Assembly: GCA_963844695.1 (NCBI GenBank)
Contig: CAWJPL010000001.1
Span: 49,039 to 113,038, forward strand
Origin: RYN-230 sp963844695
GTDB taxonomy: Bacteria > Actinomycetota > Actinomycetes > Streptosporangiales > Streptosporangiaceae
Direction: 5' to 3'
Length of the DNA stretch: 64,000 bases
The notes under the pieces were generated by a model. That model was not told the origin of the DNA and ran no database searches. It saw only the letters and a program-made list of their open reading frames with translations. Below, piece after piece: positions 54,363 through 62,421 of the stretch (positions are counted from its first letter, which is position 1; each line of letters begins with the position of its first letter). The translations under genes were made by a program, and so were the position numbers.

Positions 54363-56003
54363 CCCGAGCCCCTGGCTGAACCCGCCCCCCAAGCCGACCC
54401 GGACGCCGAGCCGCCCTACACCACGACCCAGCGCCGTACCCGGGTCAGCCTGTTCCTGCTGCTGTGCTTGCTGAGCTTCCAGGCGCTGCTCTCCCTGCGG
54501 CTGCACAACACGGCCTACTTCGACGAGGCGCAGTACCTCTACTCGGGGCATCTGGAGCTGGAGCATCTGCTCCACGGCACCCCCCTGCAGGGGAGCTTCA
54601 CCTCCCTGTACTCCGGCTCTCCGGTTCTCTATCCCGTACTGGCCGCGGCGGTCAACCAGGTCGGCGGGCTCACCGCGGCCAGGCTGCTCAGCCTGGCTGA
54701 GATGCTGTCGGTCACTACCTTGCTGTACTCCCTCGCCCGCCGCCTGTTCAACGAGCGGGTCGGATTGTGTGCGGCGCTGCTCTTCTGCGTGACTGAGCCG
54801 GCGATCTTCCTCGGCAACTTCGCCACCTACGACGCGACCGCCCTGTTCCTGCTGGCCCTGGCCGCGTGGATCATGGTCCGGACGGCGGCGTTCCGCTGGC
54901 CTGTCTTCTTGCTGGCCGCTCCGGTGGCCGCGCTCGCGGTCGGGGTCAAGTACGCGGGCCTGCTGTTCGTGCCCACGATCGCGGTCCTGCCTCCGCTGGC
55001 CAGCTGGCCGCTGCGCGGCCGCCGGGTCCTGCTCTACCCACTTGCGTTCGCCGCTGCGGTAGGGGGCCTGCTCTACGGGGGCCTGCGCCTGGGCGGACAC
55101 GCTTACGTCGCGGCCATCTCGAGTACCACCACGAACCGGGCGCACGGCGCGACCCCGGTGTTGACGCTGCTACGGGAAAGCGCGGAGTGGGGGGGCGTGA
55201 TCTTCGTGCTGGCGCTGATCGGCACGGCCGCCTACGTGTGGCGAGCCCGCACCGAGCCAGACGAGGTCATCGCGCCCGCAGGCACCCGCTTCCGGAGGCT
55301 TTGCCTGGGGGTGGTCCTCACCGGAACCGCCTTGCTGGCCCCGGCGTACCAGGCGCACCTGCACACAGACATCTCGTTCCAGAAGCACATCGGGTTCGGC
55401 CTGTTCTTCGCGGCGCCCATGGCGGGTCTGGGGCTGGCCCGGGTCCTGGGTGATCACTTCCGCCGACCGCATATCGCCGTCGGGGTCTGGTGCGTGGCTC
55501 TCGTGCTCGGCCTCATCCAGGCCAACCAGCTCTACCAGAGCTGGCCCAACTCGACACAACTCGTCCAGACCTTCTCCCGGTACCTCACGCCACATGGCCG
55601 GTACCTGGCCGAGGAGCCTTCGGTACCGATCTACTACCTGCTTGGCCACAAGGACGCCCGGCCTAGCCAGTTCAGCTCGACGTTCTACATTTCCTACCGC
55701 ACCAGCAAGGGCGTGCGGCTGACCGGCACGAGGGGGTACACCGCCGCCATCAAGGCCGGGTACTTCCATGTCGTCGCCTACTACGGGGGCACGACGCCGG
55801 CTGTCGACAAAGCTCTGGGCCGTGCGCTGGCGAACAGCCAGGCGTACTACCTGGCCGCCCAGATCGACCTCAATAACCCGTTCGCGCCGGGTGAGTACTT
55901 CGTCTGGGTCAAGGGGCATCCGCCCCAGCCCAGCGACCTCTACGTCCACACCAACCCTAAGTTCCAGAATCTCGGGACCAAGGTCAAGGAACTCGTTCCC
56001 TGA
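54363..56003 (+). CDS. GT39/ArnT-like polyprenol-linked membrane glycosyltransferase (5' end uncertain)
   Basis: This integral membrane protein of about 540 residues is of the GT-C type. After a signal-anchor-like helix VSLFLLLCLLSFQALLSL, the motif NTAYFDEAQYLYSGHLELE holds the catalytic Asp-Glu of PMT/ArnT-like enzymes. About ten further helices follow (LLYSLARRLF, ATALFLLALAAWI, LLYPLAFAAAVGGLLYGGL, GFGLFFAAPMAGLGLA). A C-terminal outer domain has GYFHVVAYYGGT and ends KVKELVP. No start codon lies close upstream in frame; a TTG at 54468 is inside the first helix, so the protein probably continues from the disordered region. It should transfer a sugar from a lipid carrier to a surface polymer. 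Confidence 0.82.
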   Translation, partial: PEPLAEPAPQADPDAEPPYTTTQRRTRVSLFLLLCLLSFQALLSLRLHNTAYFDEAQYLYSGHLELEHLLHGTPLQGSFTSLYSGSPVLYPVLAAAVNQVGGLTAARLLSLAEMLSVTTLLYSLARRLFNERVGLCAALLFCVTEPAIFLGNFATYDATALFLLALAAWIMVRTAAFRWPVFLLAAPVAALAVGVKYAGLLFVPTIAVLPPLASWPLRGRRVLLYPLAFAAAVGGLLYGGLRLGGHAYVAAISSTTTNRAHGATPVLTLLRESAEWGGVIFVLALIGTAAYVWRARTEPDEVIAPAGTRFRRLCLGVVLTGTALLAPAYQAHLHTDISFQKHIGFGLFFAAPMAGLGLARVLGDHFRRPHIAVGVWCVALVLGLIQANQLYQSWPNSTQLVQTFSRYLTPHGRYLAEEPSVPIYYLLGHKDARPSQFSSTFYISYRTSKGVRLTGTRGYTAAIKAGYFHVVAYYGGTTPAVDKALGRALANSQAYYLAAQIDLNNPFAPGEYFVWVKGHPPQPSDLYVHTNPKFQNLGTKVKELVP

Positions 56004-56035
56004 GCGAACGCGGAGTGAGCCCGGAGGCCCGGAGC

Positions 56036-56953
56036 TCAGTTGGTGTAGACGCTCACGTACCGAACCGCCATGGTGCCCCCCGAGGAGGTCTGCGTGGTGG
56101 GAGTGGAGCACTGGCACTGCTCGTCGGGGAACGCGCCGCCCATCCCCACACTGAGCAGGATCGAAAAGCCGTGATCGACAGCCGGCGTCCAGGCCGCGGC
56201 GCCGACCCGGCTCTCGCTCACGCTGTAGAACTCGTGCCCGTCGAGATACCAGCGGATCTGCTCGTGGCCAGCGTGGCGCCGGTCGATGATCACGGTGTAG
56301 GTGTGGAAGGACTGGAGGCATCCCGCGCAGGGCTGGAGCCCGCTGCCCAGGCCGTTCTTCTCATGGCAGGGACCGAAGGTACCGTCCGGATTCTGCTGTG
56401 TGAGGTTCCCGCAGTGCAGCGTCCCGGACACCTTGCTGTAGCCGTCGACGTTCTCCATGATGTCGATTTCCCCGGTAGTCGGCCATCCCCGGGGCGGACC
56501 GAGCATCCAGAAGCCGGGCCAGTAGCCGAGTCCGTGGGGGACCGCGGGCTGCTTGATGGACGCGGTCACCATCATCTCGCCGCCGGCGGGCGCTGCGTAG
56601 CCGCTGTTCTTGGTCTGTATCCGTCCTGAGGTCCAGGCGTTGCCCGGGTTGGTCGCGGCGCCGTGGCCCAGAGCGGTGATGTTCAGGTTGCCATGCCCGT
56701 CGAGATGGACGTTCCTGGTCAACGTGGTCGTCGTCTCCACCTCGTTGGTGCCGAACGTGCCGCGAGTGGCGCTGTACGCCCAGTTCTGGGGGTTGACTCC
56801 GGTGTTGGCCGGGCCGTTGAAGGTATCGGTCCAGACCTGCTTCCAGGCTGGCGCCCCGCCCCCCTGGTTCCCCTGGGTCGCGTCGTTCTGCTGTCCGGCC
56901 GCTGACGAGCAACTGAGCCCGGCCAGGACCATGAGGACGCTGAGCCCGGCCAT
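56036..56953 (-). CDS. Secreted GH16-family glycoside hydrolase
   Basis: This 305-residue protein has a signal peptide (MAGLSVLMVLAGLSCSSAA) and a GH16 beta-jelly-roll domain. The catalytic motif is TTGEIDIMENVDG (ExDxxE), preceded by YWPGFWMLGP and followed by FHTYTVIIDRR and IRWYLDGHEFYS. These enzymes cut beta-1,3 or beta-1,3-1,4 glucans. ATG 56953 has no ribosome site. A CTG at 56989 with GGAGG five bases upstream would add an Arg-rich n-region (LRTRASLWPRLF), a better signal peptide. Next to the GT2 gene it may trim the glucan that enzyme makes. Confidence 0.9.
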   Translation of the reverse strand: MAGLSVLMVLAGLSCSSAAGQQNDATQGNQGGGAPAWKQVWTDTFNGPANTGVNPQNWAYSATRGTFGTNEVETTTTLTRNVHLDGHGNLNITALGHGAATNPGNAWTSGRIQTKNSGYAAPAGGEMMVTASIKQPAVPHGLGYWPGFWMLGPPRGWPTTGEIDIMENVDGYSKVSGTLHCGNLTQQNPDGTFGPCHEKNGLGSGLQPCAGCLQSFHTYTVIIDRRHAGHEQIRWYLDGHEFYSVSESRVGAAAWTPAVDHGFSILLSVGMGGAFPDEQCQCSTPTTQTSSGGTMAVRYVSVYTN

Positions 56954-57190
56954 GAACAGCCGTGGCCAGAGCGAGGCACGTGTGCGCAGCCTTGCCTCCT
57001 ACGGGCTGTCGGCCCGGACCGCTGCCCGTCGGCGTATGCCCGGACATCTTGCCCAAATCCTAGCGGCATCCGGGGCCGCTTCCGCCTGCTCTCGTACCGG
57101 CCCGACCAGCCTCGAGACCAGGCCGGGTGATCCCGGAATGCCATACTGCCCCGGGATGGCGCGGGTGATTCTGGCTGAAGGAGGCTGAGC

Positions 57191-58282
57191 ATGTCCGGTC
57201 CGCTCACGGGCCTGCGGGTAGTCGAACTGGCCGGGATCGGCCCGGTGCCGCACGCGGCGATGCTGCTCGGCGACCTGGGCGCCGACGTGGTCCGGGTGGA
57301 GCGGCCCAGCCCCGGGTTCGACCCGGCGCAGGGCCGCCCCGACTACACGCTGCGCAGCCGCCGGTCGGCGGCCGCCGACCTGAAGTCCGACGCCGGCCGC
57401 GAGCTGGTGCTGCGCCTGGTAGCCAAGGCAGACGTGCTCCTGGAAGGGCTCCGGCCCGGCGTGGCCGAACGGCTGGGCGTCGGCCCCCGGCAGTGCCACG
57501 CGGTGAACCCGGCGCTGGTCTACGGCCGGATGACCGGCTGGGGCCAGGACGGGCCGATGGCCACCCAGGCCGGGCACGACATCAACTACATCTCGCTCAC
57601 CGGGGCGCTGCACGCGATCGGGGCCGGGGACCGGCCTGCCGTGCCGCTCAACCTGGTCGGCGACTACGGTGGCGGCTCCATGTTCCTGGTCACCGGGGTG
57701 CTCGCCGCCCTCTGGGAGCGGCAGCGGTCCGGCGCCGGGCAGGTAGTCGACGCGGCCATGGTGGACGGGGCCAACGTGCTGCTCCAGGTGGTGTGGGCCC
57801 TCCTCGGGGTGGGCGCCTGGACCGACGACCGGGCGGCCAACCTGCTCGACGGCGGCGCACCGTTCTACGACACCTACACCTGCGCGGACGGCCGGTGGAT
57901 CGCGGTGGGCGCGCTGGAACCGCAGTTCTACGCGCAGTTCCTGGCCGGGCTGGGGATCGCTGGTGAGGACCTGCCGGAGCAGATGGACCGCTCCGGCTGG
58001 CCCCGGCTGCGGGCCCGCTTCACCGAGGTGATCGCCAGCCGCAGCCGCGACGAGTGGTCGGAGACCTTCGCGGGCACCGACGCGTGCGTCACCCCGGTCC
58101 TGTCGTTCGGCGAGGCGGCCCGCGCGCCGCACACCACCGCCCGGGAGTCGGTGATCACGCTGGACGGGATACCGCAGGCCGCGCCGGCCCCGCGCTTCTC
58201 CCGGACCCCCGCGGGCACGCCGTCCGCTCCCCCGCTACCCGGCGGCGACACTGCGGCGGTGCTGGCCGACTGGGACGCCTGA
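57191..58282 (+). CDS. CaiB/BaiF CoA-transferase family III (alpha-methylacyl-CoA racemase-like)
   Basis: This 363-residue family III protein has GLRVVELAGIGPVPHAAMLL at the N-terminus, VRVERPSPGF, and GRMTGWGQDGP followed by AGHDINYISLTGAL. The His-Asp of the last motif is characteristic of alpha-methylacyl-CoA racemase (Amacr) rather than transferases such as FRC. It would interconvert (2R)- and (2S)-methylacyl-CoAs in branched-chain or isoprenoid-acid beta-oxidation. ATG 57191 follows AGGAGG. It is convergent with the acyl-CoA dehydrogenase gene. Confidence 0.9.
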   Translation: MSGPLTGLRVVELAGIGPVPHAAMLLGDLGADVVRVERPSPGFDPAQGRPDYTLRSRRSAAADLKSDAGRELVLRLVAKADVLLEGLRPGVAERLGVGPRQCHAVNPALVYGRMTGWGQDGPMATQAGHDINYISLTGALHAIGAGDRPAVPLNLVGDYGGGSMFLVTGVLAALWERQRSGAGQVVDAAMVDGANVLLQVVWALLGVGAWTDDRAANLLDGGAPFYDTYTCADGRWIAVGALEPQFYAQFLAGLGIAGEDLPEQMDRSGWPRLRARFTEVIASRSRDEWSETFAGTDACVTPVLSFGEAARAPHTTARESVITLDGIPQAAPAPRFSRTPAGTPSAPPLPGGDTAAVLADWDA

Positions 58283-58314
58283 TTACGGCGCCCAGCCGAG
58301 CACGCCAGCTCGCC

Positions 58315-59454
58315 TCATGAGGCCAGGTGGCGGCTGATAACGAGGCGCTGGATCTGGTTCGTGCCCTCGAAGATCTGCATGACCTTGGCTTCGCGCAGGT
58401 AGCGCTCGACCGGGAACTCCTGGCTGTAGCCGTAGCCGCCGAGGACCTGGACGGCGTCGGTGGTCACCTTCATGGCCGCGTCGGTCGCGACCAGCTTGGC
58501 CACGCTGGCCTGCTCGCTGTAGGGGCGCCCGGCGTCCCGGCGGCGGGCCGCGTCCAGATAGGTCGCCCGGGCCGCGTGGACCGCGGCGGCCATGTCCGCG
58601 AGCAGGAACGCCAGGCCCTCGTGCTCGATGATCCGCCGGCCGAAGGTCTGCCGCTCCCGGGCGTAGCCGACCGCGCAGTCCAGGGCGGACTGGGCCAGCC
58701 CCACCGCGATGGCCGCGATGCCGAGCCGCCCGGAGTCCAGCGCGCTGAAGGCGATCCGCAGCCCCTGCCCCTCGGCCCCGATCCGGCGGTCCGCGGGCAG
58801 CCGCGCCCCGTCGTAGTGGGCGCTCGCCGTCGGTACCCCGCGCAGCCCCATCTTCTTCTCCGGCTCGCCGAACGACAGGCCGGGCAGGGCGCCCGGCACC
58901 AGGAAGCAGGAGACCCCCTGGCTGCCCGGGGCGGTACGGGCGAACAGCGTGTACGAATCGGCCTTCCCGGCGCTGGTGATCCAGGCCTTGGTCCCGGTGA
59001 TGACGTACTCGTCGCCGTCCCGCTCCGCCTTGCAGGCCAGCGCCGCGGCGTCCGAGCCCGCGTTCGGCTCCGACAGGCTGTACGCGCCGAGCATGCCGCC
59101 GCCGAGCAGATCGGGCAGCCATCGCTCCTGCTGCTCTGGCGTGCCGAAGGTGGCCAGCGGGAAGCACGACAGTCCGTGCACGCTCACCGCGACCGCGACC
59201 GCGGCCCAGCGCATCGCGAGTTCCTCCAGCACCTGCAGGTAGACCTCGTACGGCTGGCCGCCGCCGCCCAGCGACTCCGGATAGGGCAAGCTGAGCAGGC
59301 CCGCCGCGCCGATGGTCTTGAACACGCCGGCCGGGAAGGTCTCGGTCGCCTCCGCCTCCACCACGCGCGGCGCGAGCTCCCGCTCGGCCAGCTGGCGGGT
59401 CAGGTCAAGCAGATCAGCGGCCTCACGGGTCGGCAGCATCCGGTCCACGGTCAT
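58315..59454 (-). CDS. Acyl-CoA dehydrogenase
   Basis: This 379-residue FAD flavoprotein starts at ATG 59454 (MTVDRMLPTREAADLLD); an in-frame TTG at 59466 is possible. Domain features are GAYSLSEPNAGSDAAAL (FAD binding), WITSAGKADSYTLFART, ERQTFGRRIIEHEGLAFLLA and VQVLGGYGYSQEFPVERYLR. The catalytic Glu lies in MQIFEGTNQIQR near the C-terminus. It performs the first step of beta-oxidation. The racemase encoded opposite would supply the S-isomer that dehydrogenases require, so the two probably share a pathway. Confidence 0.93.
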   Translation of the reverse strand: MTVDRMLPTREAADLLDLTRQLAERELAPRVVEAEATETFPAGVFKTIGAAGLLSLPYPESLGGGGQPYEVYLQVLEELAMRWAAVAVAVSVHGLSCFPLATFGTPEQQERWLPDLLGGGMLGAYSLSEPNAGSDAAALACKAERDGDEYVITGTKAWITSAGKADSYTLFARTAPGSQGVSCFLVPGALPGLSFGEPEKKMGLRGVPTASAHYDGARLPADRRIGAEGQGLRIAFSALDSGRLGIAAIAVGLAQSALDCAVGYARERQTFGRRIIEHEGLAFLLADMAAAVHAARATYLDAARRRDAGRPYSEQASVAKLVATDAAMKVTTDAVQVLGGYGYSQEFPVERYLREAKVMQIFEGTNQIQRLVISRHLAS

Positions 59455-59544
59455 GGTTCCAGCCAACCACCCTTCAGCGATCGCCTCCGCAGCGGGCGCT
59501 TACGTGCCCGTCCGCCGGCGGCTATAACAAGTTCGCCGCGGGCG

Positions 59545-59576
59545 TTGACAGCCGGTCCTCGCGCGTCACCAATAGG
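59545..59576 (+). promoter_or_regulatory. Possible promoter of the APC permease gene
   Basis: A consensus -35 TTGACA at 59545-59550 lies about 120 bp before the permease start. The best -10 candidates (ACCAAT or AATAGG, 59568-59576) are weak or oddly spaced, so the call is tentative. Confidence 0.3.
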
Positions 59577-59670
59577 AAACACGGCTGAAATGGCTGGTTG
59601 TGATGCTGCGGCCAGGCTGTGCCCGCTTATCCCCCTGTTCTCCCCCTGCTGACCCCCAGGAGCCCTGCGG

Positions 59671-61197
59671 ATGACTGACACCCTGGACACGACGACCGTT
59701 GCGGCTACCGTCGAGCGGCAGAAGCTGCGGCGGAACTTCGGCCGCTTCGACATCCTGTTCTTCCTGATCTGCACCATCGTCGGGGTAGACACCATCGCCA
59801 ACGTGGCGCAGGGCGGCGGCCAGGCGTTCACCTGGATGATGATCTTCGCGGTGGTGTTCTTCGTGCCGCAGGCGCTGCTGTTCGCCGAGCTGGGCTCGGC
59901 CTTCCCGCAGGAGGGCGGGCCGTACTACTGGACCAGGCTGGCCTTCGGGCACCTGGCCGGGGCGGTGAACAACTTCCTGTACTGGATCACCAACCCGGTG
60001 TGGATCGGCGGTTCGCTCACGATCAGCTGCATCGCCGCCGTCCAGGTGTTCTTCAACCACGGCGCCAACGTGTCCACGCCGGTGTGGTTCATCATCGCCC
60101 TCGCGTTCGTCTGGCTGTCGATCCTGGCCGCCATCATGTCGTTCAGCAAGGCCAAATGGCTGCCGACCGCCGGGGCCTTCGCCCGGTTCCTGCTCCTCGG
60201 GCTCTTCACGATCTCGGTCGTCATCTTCGCCTTCCAGCACGGCGCGCACGGCCTGGGCGCCAGCGGCTACAAGCCGTCCCAGAGCGGATTCGTCCTGCTC
60301 GTCGGCGTGCTGCTGTTCAACTTCGTCGGGTTCGAGCTGCCCAGCAGCGCCGGCGAGGAGATGAAAAACCCGCAGCGCGACGTGCCGTTCGGGATCGCCC
60401 GCTCCACGGTGGCCAGCGTGGTGCTGTACGCCCTGCCCGTGATCGGCATCCTGATCGTCCTGCCGACCAGCGCCATCACCAACTTCAGCGGGTTCGTCAG
60501 CGCCATCCAGGACGTCTTCACCGTCTACGGCGGGCACGTCACCGCGAGCGGGAGCGCCACGCTGACCGGGGCCGGGCTGGTGCTCGGGGACGCCTGCGCG
60601 ATCCTGTTCCTGCTGTGCCTGGTGACCTCGGGCGTGACCTGGATCATGGGCTCGGACCGGGCCCTGGCCGTGTCCTGCTACGACGGGGCCGGCCCGCGCG
60701 CGCTCGGGGTGATCAACGCGAAGTACGGCACCCCGGTCCGGGTCAACGTGCTCAGCGGGATCGTGGCCACCATCGTGGTCGTGCTCGCCCACCAGATCAC
60801 CAGCGGCAACGCCGCGAAGTACTTCGACGCGGTGCTCGGCGTGACCATCTCCACCACGCTGATCAGCTACCTGCTCATCTACCCCGCGCTGTGGAAGCTG
60901 CGGCGCAGCCACCCGGCCACGCCCCGGCCGTTCAGGATGCCCTGGTACCGGCCGCTGACCGTGATCCTGATGCTCCTGGTGGCCGTGGCCAGCATCCAGC
61001 TCATCGCCCCCGGTCTGGGCAGTTCCTGGTTCGGCAGTGACTTCATCCCCTCGGGCTGGACCTACGCCGAGCGGTTCTCCTACCTGTGGACCGAACTCCT
61101 CCCGGTCCTGGCCTTCATCGTCATCGGGACGGCCTTCTGGTGGATGGGCCGCCGGACCCGGATGCAGGAGGTCCCGGACCAGTTGCCGCTGAACTAG
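59671..61197 (+). CDS. APC-superfamily amino acid permease
   Basis: This 508-residue transporter has about twelve membrane helices. It opens KLRRNFGRFDILFFLICTIV, has the first APC helix with VGVDTIANVAQGGGQAFTW and PYYWTRLAFGHLAGAVNNF, and includes FVGFELPSSAGEEMKNPQRDVP, the conserved loop after helix 6 in APC transporters. The C-terminus ends in GRRTRMQEVPDQLPLN. It likely imports an amino acid or amine by proton symport. The substrate is unknown. ATG 59671 has AGGAG upstream. A hairpin terminator follows. Confidence 0.9.
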   Translation: MTDTLDTTTVAATVERQKLRRNFGRFDILFFLICTIVGVDTIANVAQGGGQAFTWMMIFAVVFFVPQALLFAELGSAFPQEGGPYYWTRLAFGHLAGAVNNFLYWITNPVWIGGSLTISCIAAVQVFFNHGANVSTPVWFIIALAFVWLSILAAIMSFSKAKWLPTAGAFARFLLLGLFTISVVIFAFQHGAHGLGASGYKPSQSGFVLLVGVLLFNFVGFELPSSAGEEMKNPQRDVPFGIARSTVASVVLYALPVIGILIVLPTSAITNFSGFVSAIQDVFTVYGGHVTASGSATLTGAGLVLGDACAILFLLCLVTSGVTWIMGSDRALAVSCYDGAGPRALGVINAKYGTPVRVNVLSGIVATIVVVLAHQITSGNAAKYFDAVLGVTISTTLISYLLIYPALWKLRRSHPATPRPFRMPWYRPLTVILMLLVAVASIQLIAPGLGSSWFGSDFIPSGWTYAERFSYLWTELLPVLAFIVIGTAFWWMGRRTRMQEVPDQLPLN

Positions 61198-61238
61198 TCA
61201 CCTCCGGGCGCTCCCTCTGATCTCATTGACCCGGGCTG

Positions 61239-61271
61239 ACCAGCGGCGTGATCCGCGCGCCGCTGGTCAAG
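61239..61271 (+). terminator. Hairpin terminator after the APC permease
   Basis: TGACCAGCGGCG and its exact reverse complement CGCCGCTGGTCA form a 12-bp stem around a 9-base loop, about 40 bp after the permease stop. No strong T-tract follows, as is usual in GC-rich actinobacteria. Confidence 0.75.
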
Positions 61272-61455
61272 AACTCCCTCTTACTCGGTAATGTCAGCAC
61301 GCCGTGGCGCTGGCTGTCCCCCGGCCGGGCTGGTACCGGCTGGCGAGCGCACAATTCGGGCCGCCAGACGGGAAGATTCGGCGGATCAGCCGGTTGTACG
61401 TAACGGAGGAAGCTCCGGGTAAGCCGTCAACGAGCCGGGCAGGGGGTGAGAATTC

Positions 61456-62364
61456 GTGGAAGCGGCGATCCTGCTGGCCCTCGGGGCCAGCTTCTGCACC
61501 GCCACCTCCTCGGTCTGCCAGCGCCTCGGCGCGAAGAACGCCGGGTCCTCGGGATTCGACATCTACCTGCTCTTCCGGCTGGTCCGCCAGCCGATCTGGG
61601 TACTCGGCCTGGCCAGCATGATCGTCGGCTTCATCCTGCAGATCAGCGCCCTGCACTTCGGCGCACTGGCCCTGGTCCAGCCCATCCTGGCGTTGGAGCT
61701 GATCTTCGTGTTCGGCTACATGGCGGTGATCGGCTCGCGCGGGGTGAAGCGGCGTGACTGGCTGGCCGCGATCGCCATGTGCTCCGGGCTGGGCCTGTTC
61801 CTGCTGGCGGCGTCCCCGTCGGGGGGACGGCTGCACGCGCCCGGCTACTTGTGGTGGCTGGCCGGCCTGACGTCGCTCGGCGTGGTGCTCGGCGCCCTGG
61901 CCATCGCGTTCGGGCTGGGCCGCCGTCCCGGCGCCGCCCCCTCCCGCCGCGCCGCCGTGCTCGGCGCGGCCACCGGCGTGGCCTGGGGCTTCGTCGCCGC
62001 GGTGATCAAGGAGCTCAGCTCGCACCTGGGCGACGGCATCGAGGCCATCGTGACCAACTGGTCGCTGTACGTCCTGATCGGGGCGGGAGCGGCGACCCTG
62101 CTGCTGGCCTCGCATGCGCTGGCGGCCGGCCCGCTCGCCGCGTCCCAGCCCGGGTTCACCATCCTCGACCCGCTGTCGGCCAGCCTGCTCGGGGTGTTCC
62201 TGTTCGCTGAGCACATCCAGACCGGTGTGCTGGACCTGGCCGTTCAGGCCCTGGCCCTGGCCCTGATCGTCGGTGGCGTCTCGGCGCTCAGCCACAGCCA
62301 CCTCATCGTCGGCGAGGACGAGCCCCCCTCCGTCCGGGCCGGCGAGTTCGCCACCTCCCGCTAG
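61456..62364 (+). CDS. DMT-superfamily (EamA-like) membrane transporter
   Basis: This 302-residue membrane protein starts at GTG 61456 after GGGGGTGAG. It has about nine or ten helices in a two-repeat pattern: AILLALGASFCTATSSVCQRLGA, LALVQPILALELIFVFGYMAVI, LTSLGVVLGALAIAFGLG, then SQPGFTILDPLSASLLGVFLF. The ALVQPILALEL and PLSASLLGVF segments are the paired DMT signatures. The short polar tail is cytoplasmic. Its substrate is unknown. Confidence 0.83.
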   Translation: MEAAILLALGASFCTATSSVCQRLGAKNAGSSGFDIYLLFRLVRQPIWVLGLASMIVGFILQISALHFGALALVQPILALELIFVFGYMAVIGSRGVKRRDWLAAIAMCSGLGLFLLAASPSGGRLHAPGYLWWLAGLTSLGVVLGALAIAFGLGRRPGAAPSRRAAVLGAATGVAWGFVAAVIKELSSHLGDGIEAIVTNWSLYVLIGAGAATLLLASHALAAGPLAASQPGFTILDPLSASLLGVFLFAEHIQTGVLDLAVQALALALIVGGVSALSHSHLIVGEDEPPSVRAGEFATSR

Positions 62365-62421
62365 CCCGCGCGCGGCGCCCGGCTCTCCCGGCCCAGCTGG
62401 GCACGACGTAGGGTTCCACGG

